Part shown: in pieces, positions 60,997 through 64,000 of the stretch
Layout of the letters: every line of letters begins with the position of its first letter
How positions within the stretch are numbered: position 1 is the first letter of the stretch
DNA from: Paenibacillus etheri
Lineage (GTDB): Bacteria > Bacillota > Bacilli > Paenibacillales > Paenibacillaceae
Length of the DNA stretch: 64,000 nucleotides
Direction of reading: 5' to 3'
Assembly (NCBI RefSeq): GCF_001012825.1
Contig: NZ_LCZJ02000054.1
Coordinates: 1-64,000 of the forward strand
Translations under genes and position numbers: made by a program
The notes under the pieces: generated by a model
The model's input: only the letters and a program-made list of their open reading frames with translations
Databases searched by the model: none
What the model was told of the DNA's origin: nothing

Positions 60997-61141
60997 AAAA
61001 AAAAACCTTGATTTCTCAAGGTTTTCACTGTGATGCCGAGGACGGGGGTCGAACCCGTACGGTACTCACGTACCGCAGGATTTTAAGTCCTGTGCGTCTG
61101 CCTGTTCCGCCAAAGTATTGATAACACTGGGTTTTTCAGTG
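60997..61141 (-). repeat. tRNA-Leu(UAA)-derived repeat, copy C5 (pseudo-tRNA plus terminator)
   Basis: It is nearly identical to C2 over about 145 bases: terminator hairpin, T-arm, variable arm, anticodon arm (UAA) and D-arm on the minus strand, then AAAGTATTGATAACACTGG on the plus strand. As in C2, the 5' acceptor strand (AATACTT) does not pair with CCTCGGC. The shared non-tRNA upstream flank shows that C2 and C5 were copied as a unit. Confidence 0.8.
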
Positions 61142-61597
61142 ATTGTCTTTTCTAGCTACACAGAACTCATTACATTTTAATCGCTCTAATTTTTGATGAT
61201 TCTGTGTATCGATAAAAGATACACTATAATCACTAATTTGTAAATAATTCATTATATAAAGCTCAGAGTTGCCGGATACCTTGGAAATATATTCCAAATT
61301 AGTGCTACTAAACAAAAATATGTTTCAAAATCATACCAAAATAAATGTTTCACTCATTTTAATTTCAGTAAGCTTATGCATCGCTCTTTATAACACTCCC
61401 GACACAATCAAGATTTAAATATACAAAACTTTATCTCAATCTCGCTTAGCTGGTATAAAATGTACAAAGCCAATCATTTACTTTCTAACTATCTAGCTTA
61501 AATTTCTTATTACCCACTGTTAAATATCCTTTGATTCTAAACACCCATAATTCCAAAACCTGATTGCGATCAGTAACATTTTACATAAATTAATCAT
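61142..61597. other. AT-rich intergenic region
   Basis: The region is non-coding and rich in A/T, with no recognisable gene, hairpin or repeat beyond the C5 edge. Confidence 0.35.
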
Positions 61598-63832
61598 CTA
61601 GGTAATTACAAGTTCTCTAATTTCTATTAATTTCAAAGATCCATATAGTGTTTTTAAGCTATTCATTGAAATATCTATTAAAGGTTCATACATAAATGAA
61701 TTGAGATGAATATTCTCAGGAGTCATTAAGCTAACTTGTTCTAGTAATGCTAGTTCACCCAAATCAGATGTTCCTAATGATTTATACAACGAAAGCAGAT
61801 TACCAGTTTGATTTGATTCAATTTTTTCAATTTCATCAGTATTTCCATGCTCATTCTTTATTCTTTGCATCATTAAATCTTCCGCTAATAATCTTATTCC
61901 CATTGAAATTGCCACTTTATCTTCAAGAATAATATCAATAGTTTCAGTCTTCTCATATATTTCTTCACATACATCCATTACCAGATTATATACACTTTTC
62001 GTCTCTCGATGTTTAGAAATTACTTTTTCTTTTGCCCAAACTTCATTTATCACATCTTCAAGTTCTTTTATTGTAATTTCTTTTGTTTTCTTTGAGTCTC
62101 CAAATTCAACTAAATGTAATAATTTAGTCAAAAACAAATAATTATCTGATTCTTCTGAATCTACATATTCAACGATATTTCTTATGAATGGAATAGATGC
62201 TATAAGAATCGTATCATTCTTATGCAACTGATCTTTCCAAGTGTTGAAAATATTTTTTAAATATTTACCTTTTATTAACTCAATACCATCTGTTTTTTTC
62301 ATAACCATTAAAGAATGATTTCTATCTAATATCCTTGAACTAACTGTTCGATAAAAATCAAAATTGTGAGTCAATATCAAAAAATTAAACAACCCATGTT
62401 CTACATTTTCTTTTAGATATTCAATTATTGCGTATTTATTTTTGTAATCGAATGATTCCGCAATATCGTCCGCAATAACTAATACATTTTTCCCAGCTAG
62501 TTTTAACGCTTCAATTTCAAAAATAATATTCATTAAGTATAAGGCTCTTCTTTCTCCGCCACTTAATAAAGTATTAAGCTTACCTTTTTCAATCACTTTT
62601 GTTTCACCACCCTCATGATATTCAAATACTAAGGCTGGTAATGAATTTCTTAGAACAACTTCTTCTTGATTTTTTATATGTACACGAAAAGGAACATAAA
62701 ATCTATTCGTAAATATATCTACAACTTTCCTCCAATTTTCGTTTTCTTTTGCTGCTATTTGCGATATTTCTTTTATTTGTATAGCTGCTTTTTCATATTC
62801 ACAAACAAGAATTTCAAATTGTTCAAGATTGAGTTTTAATATAGTTATCCATGCTCTCATTTTGAATTGATCATAGTCAACTAAATAGCTTATTAAACTT
62901 TGGTCATTTTCTATGACGTGTCTGAACCTTCTTAAATGTTCGTTAGCATCTAATTTTTTATCAATCTGCTCAAATTTCTTTACTAATTTTGGGTCTTTCA
63001 ATATCTCTGTTTTCTCTTTTTGAATTATATCTATTAATTCTTCGTATGATTTTATTGTCTCCCCATTTCTTAATAAAAGATGATGTTCAGCACTAAAAAA
63101 ACCATTTACCTTCAAGCTATCATTAATTTTATTTGCATTATAATGACTAAACTTTCCCTTTTTATAAAAAGTAGTTTTCTCCATCAACTCATTATAATCA
63201 GCATCATATTGTTTAAGTAATTCTACATTATTTGCATCTTTCAAAAATTTTTCTGTCTTTTCATTGAATAGTATGGAATAGTTTACTTTTTCAAAATCAA
63301 TTTCCACTTCTTCCGTTTCATCCAAATATGTATCTTTAATATATTTAAATAATTTTAACACATCCGTATCGTTTCCATTGAATGCTCCTATAATCTCATC
63401 CTCAATATTAAATTTAGGTTCAAAATACTGTTTTAACATTGTAATGAAACTCTCATTTTTTTCATTAATCTCACTCACTACATTCAGATACTTTCTTTGA
63501 ATATCTTTATTTACCAGTAAATTAGAAACATGTTCAGAATTATAGTTTTCATTATATGATTCAATTACAAATACTTCCTCAGGAAGAATGTCATCTCCCG
63601 AACTTTTTTTAACTTCACAAAGCGACTTTCTTTCAAAAATTTCCTCAACAGGACTCTTCCCTGCTTTAATCTGCTTAAATGTTTTAGTGAATGAAGTTTT
63701 CATAGTACCGTTCGATGCATAAAGTACATATCCATTTTTTTTATTAAAATCAAATGTAGTCGAAAGCGATTTAATACCGTAGCAGTTTTTCATTACAACA
63801 GTTAACTTATCCAAGACTCCCCCTACTTTCAT
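61598..63832 (-). CDS. Large ABC/AAA-type ATPase, possible phage-defence gene
   Basis: This 744-residue protein has an SMC/ABC-type head split by a long helical insert. The P-loop is unusual: YASNGTMKTS at about 38-47 in place of GxxGxGKS. The signature is LLSGGERRALYLM at about 422-434, Walker B NVLVIADDIAESF at about 449-461, and H-loop LILTHNFDFYR at about 486-496. Helical coil fills 80-400, and a helical C-terminal domain of about 240 residues follows the head. The architecture is like solitary AAA_13/RloC-like ATPases linked to defence. The start is uncertain: ATG at 63832 lacks a binding site, while AGGGGGAG lies just before a TTG seven codons in. Confidence 0.7.
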   Translation of the reverse strand: MKVGGVLDKLTVVMKNCYGIKSLSTTFDFNKKNGYVLYASNGTMKTSFTKTFKQIKAGKSPVEEIFERKSLCEVKKSSGDDILPEEVFVIESYNENYNSEHVSNLLVNKDIQRKYLNVVSEINEKNESFITMLKQYFEPKFNIEDEIIGAFNGNDTDVLKLFKYIKDTYLDETEEVEIDFEKVNYSILFNEKTEKFLKDANNVELLKQYDADYNELMEKTTFYKKGKFSHYNANKINDSLKVNGFFSAEHHLLLRNGETIKSYEELIDIIQKEKTEILKDPKLVKKFEQIDKKLDANEHLRRFRHVIENDQSLISYLVDYDQFKMRAWITILKLNLEQFEILVCEYEKAAIQIKEISQIAAKENENWRKVVDIFTNRFYVPFRVHIKNQEEVVLRNSLPALVFEYHEGGETKVIEKGKLNTLLSGGERRALYLMNIIFEIEALKLAGKNVLVIADDIAESFDYKNKYAIIEYLKENVEHGLFNFLILTHNFDFYRTVSSRILDRNHSLMVMKKTDGIELIKGKYLKNIFNTWKDQLHKNDTILIASIPFIRNIVEYVDSEESDNYLFLTKLLHLVEFGDSKKTKEITIKELEDVINEVWAKEKVISKHRETKSVYNLVMDVCEEIYEKTETIDIILEDKVAISMGIRLLAEDLMMQRIKNEHGNTDEIEKIESNQTGNLLSLYKSLGTSDLGELALLEQVSLMTPENIHLNSFMYEPLIDISMNSLKTLYGSLKLIEIRELVIT

Positions 63833-63962
63833 TGTGTAATTAAAGAATCAAAAAAACGTTTTAAAACACTAGTGTGACTATAGGACTATATGAATCTAAC
63901 AGGATATAGTTAAATGGTAGCATATTATGTATAATATTGTAACTATAAGTGGTATCTCCCAC
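63833..63962. other. Upstream region of the ATPase gene
   Basis: The stretch is AT-rich and presumably carries the minus-strand promoter of the ATPase gene, but no -35/-10 pair stood out. An imperfect CTATAT/ATATAG repeat lies near 63885-63910. Confidence 0.25.
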
Positions 63963-63988
63963 AAAAAAAGACAGCCATATCGACTGTC
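63963..63988 (-). terminator. Terminator of a minus-strand gene beyond the window
   Basis: On the minus strand GACAG and CTGTC enclose a 9-base loop and are followed by T7. It would end a gene lying to the right of the window. Confidence 0.65.
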
Positions 63989-64000
63989 AATTTATATTTA

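Noticed and set aside
47878-61141. CRISPR array
   Set aside because: The repeats are 50-150 bases, kilobases apart and tRNA-derived, with genes rather than short spacers between them.

Overview
The window looks like a Paenibacillus-type chromosome (Bacillota, Bacillales). Signs are strong AGGAGG-like ribosome binding sites, frequent TTG and GTG starts, two MalFG-type sugar importers without their own ATPase, a YesM/YesN-type two-component pair, a UvrX-type polymerase, and a TPR receptor with a small secreted peptide. The assignment to genus is inference from gene content. No rRNA and no intact tRNA is present.

1-13.8 kb is mixed chromosome. It holds an IS3-family transposase tail beside a decayed glycosyltransferase, an ECF sigma/anti-sigma pair, a CofE-like ligase, a LysR regulator with an NmrA-type oxidoreductase, a MetE-like methyltransferase, a two-gene ABC exporter, a broken SDR gene, and a LysR/MFS divergent pair. 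13.8-25.6 kb is one long minus-strand beta-mannoside locus: binding protein, two permeases, GH13, DUF1861, GH130 phosphorylase, GH2 beta-mannosidase and a zinc alcohol dehydrogenase. A divergent LacI regulator faces it, with palindromic operators and a cre-like site between them. 25.7-35.5 kb is a second minus-strand sugar locus: two permeases, binding protein, histidine kinase, AraC-type response regulator, DUF2264 protein and GH88 hydrolase. It probably takes up and cleaves an unsaturated-uronate oligosaccharide.

35.7-47.5 kb holds a MarR regulator, an M16 peptidase, a translesion polymerase cassette with a LexA-like box, an AraC/alpha-galactosidase pair sharing an operator sequence, a TPR receptor overlapped by a secreted-peptide gene (RRNPP-like signalling), and a Gfo/Idh/MocA oxidoreductase.

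47.8-64 kb is accessory DNA, much of it AT-rich. Five same-orientation copies of a tRNA-Leu(UAA)-derived segment with its downstream terminator punctuate it at about 47.9, 51.3, 52.4, 55.5 and 61.0 kb. Between them lie small cargo groups and many broken genes: an azoreductase remnant followed by DsbA-like/MBL/NTF2-like genes; GIY-YIG nuclease remnants; a diguanylate cyclase with a nucleotidyltransferase-like gene; and a four-gene MarR, AhpD-like, lipoyl-fused dihydrolipoyl dehydrogenase and lipoate ligase operon. Beyond the last copy is a large ABC/AAA-type ATPase that may be a defence gene. The tRNA-delimited array, the lipoyl redox operon and the receptor-peptide pair are the best candidates for new biology.
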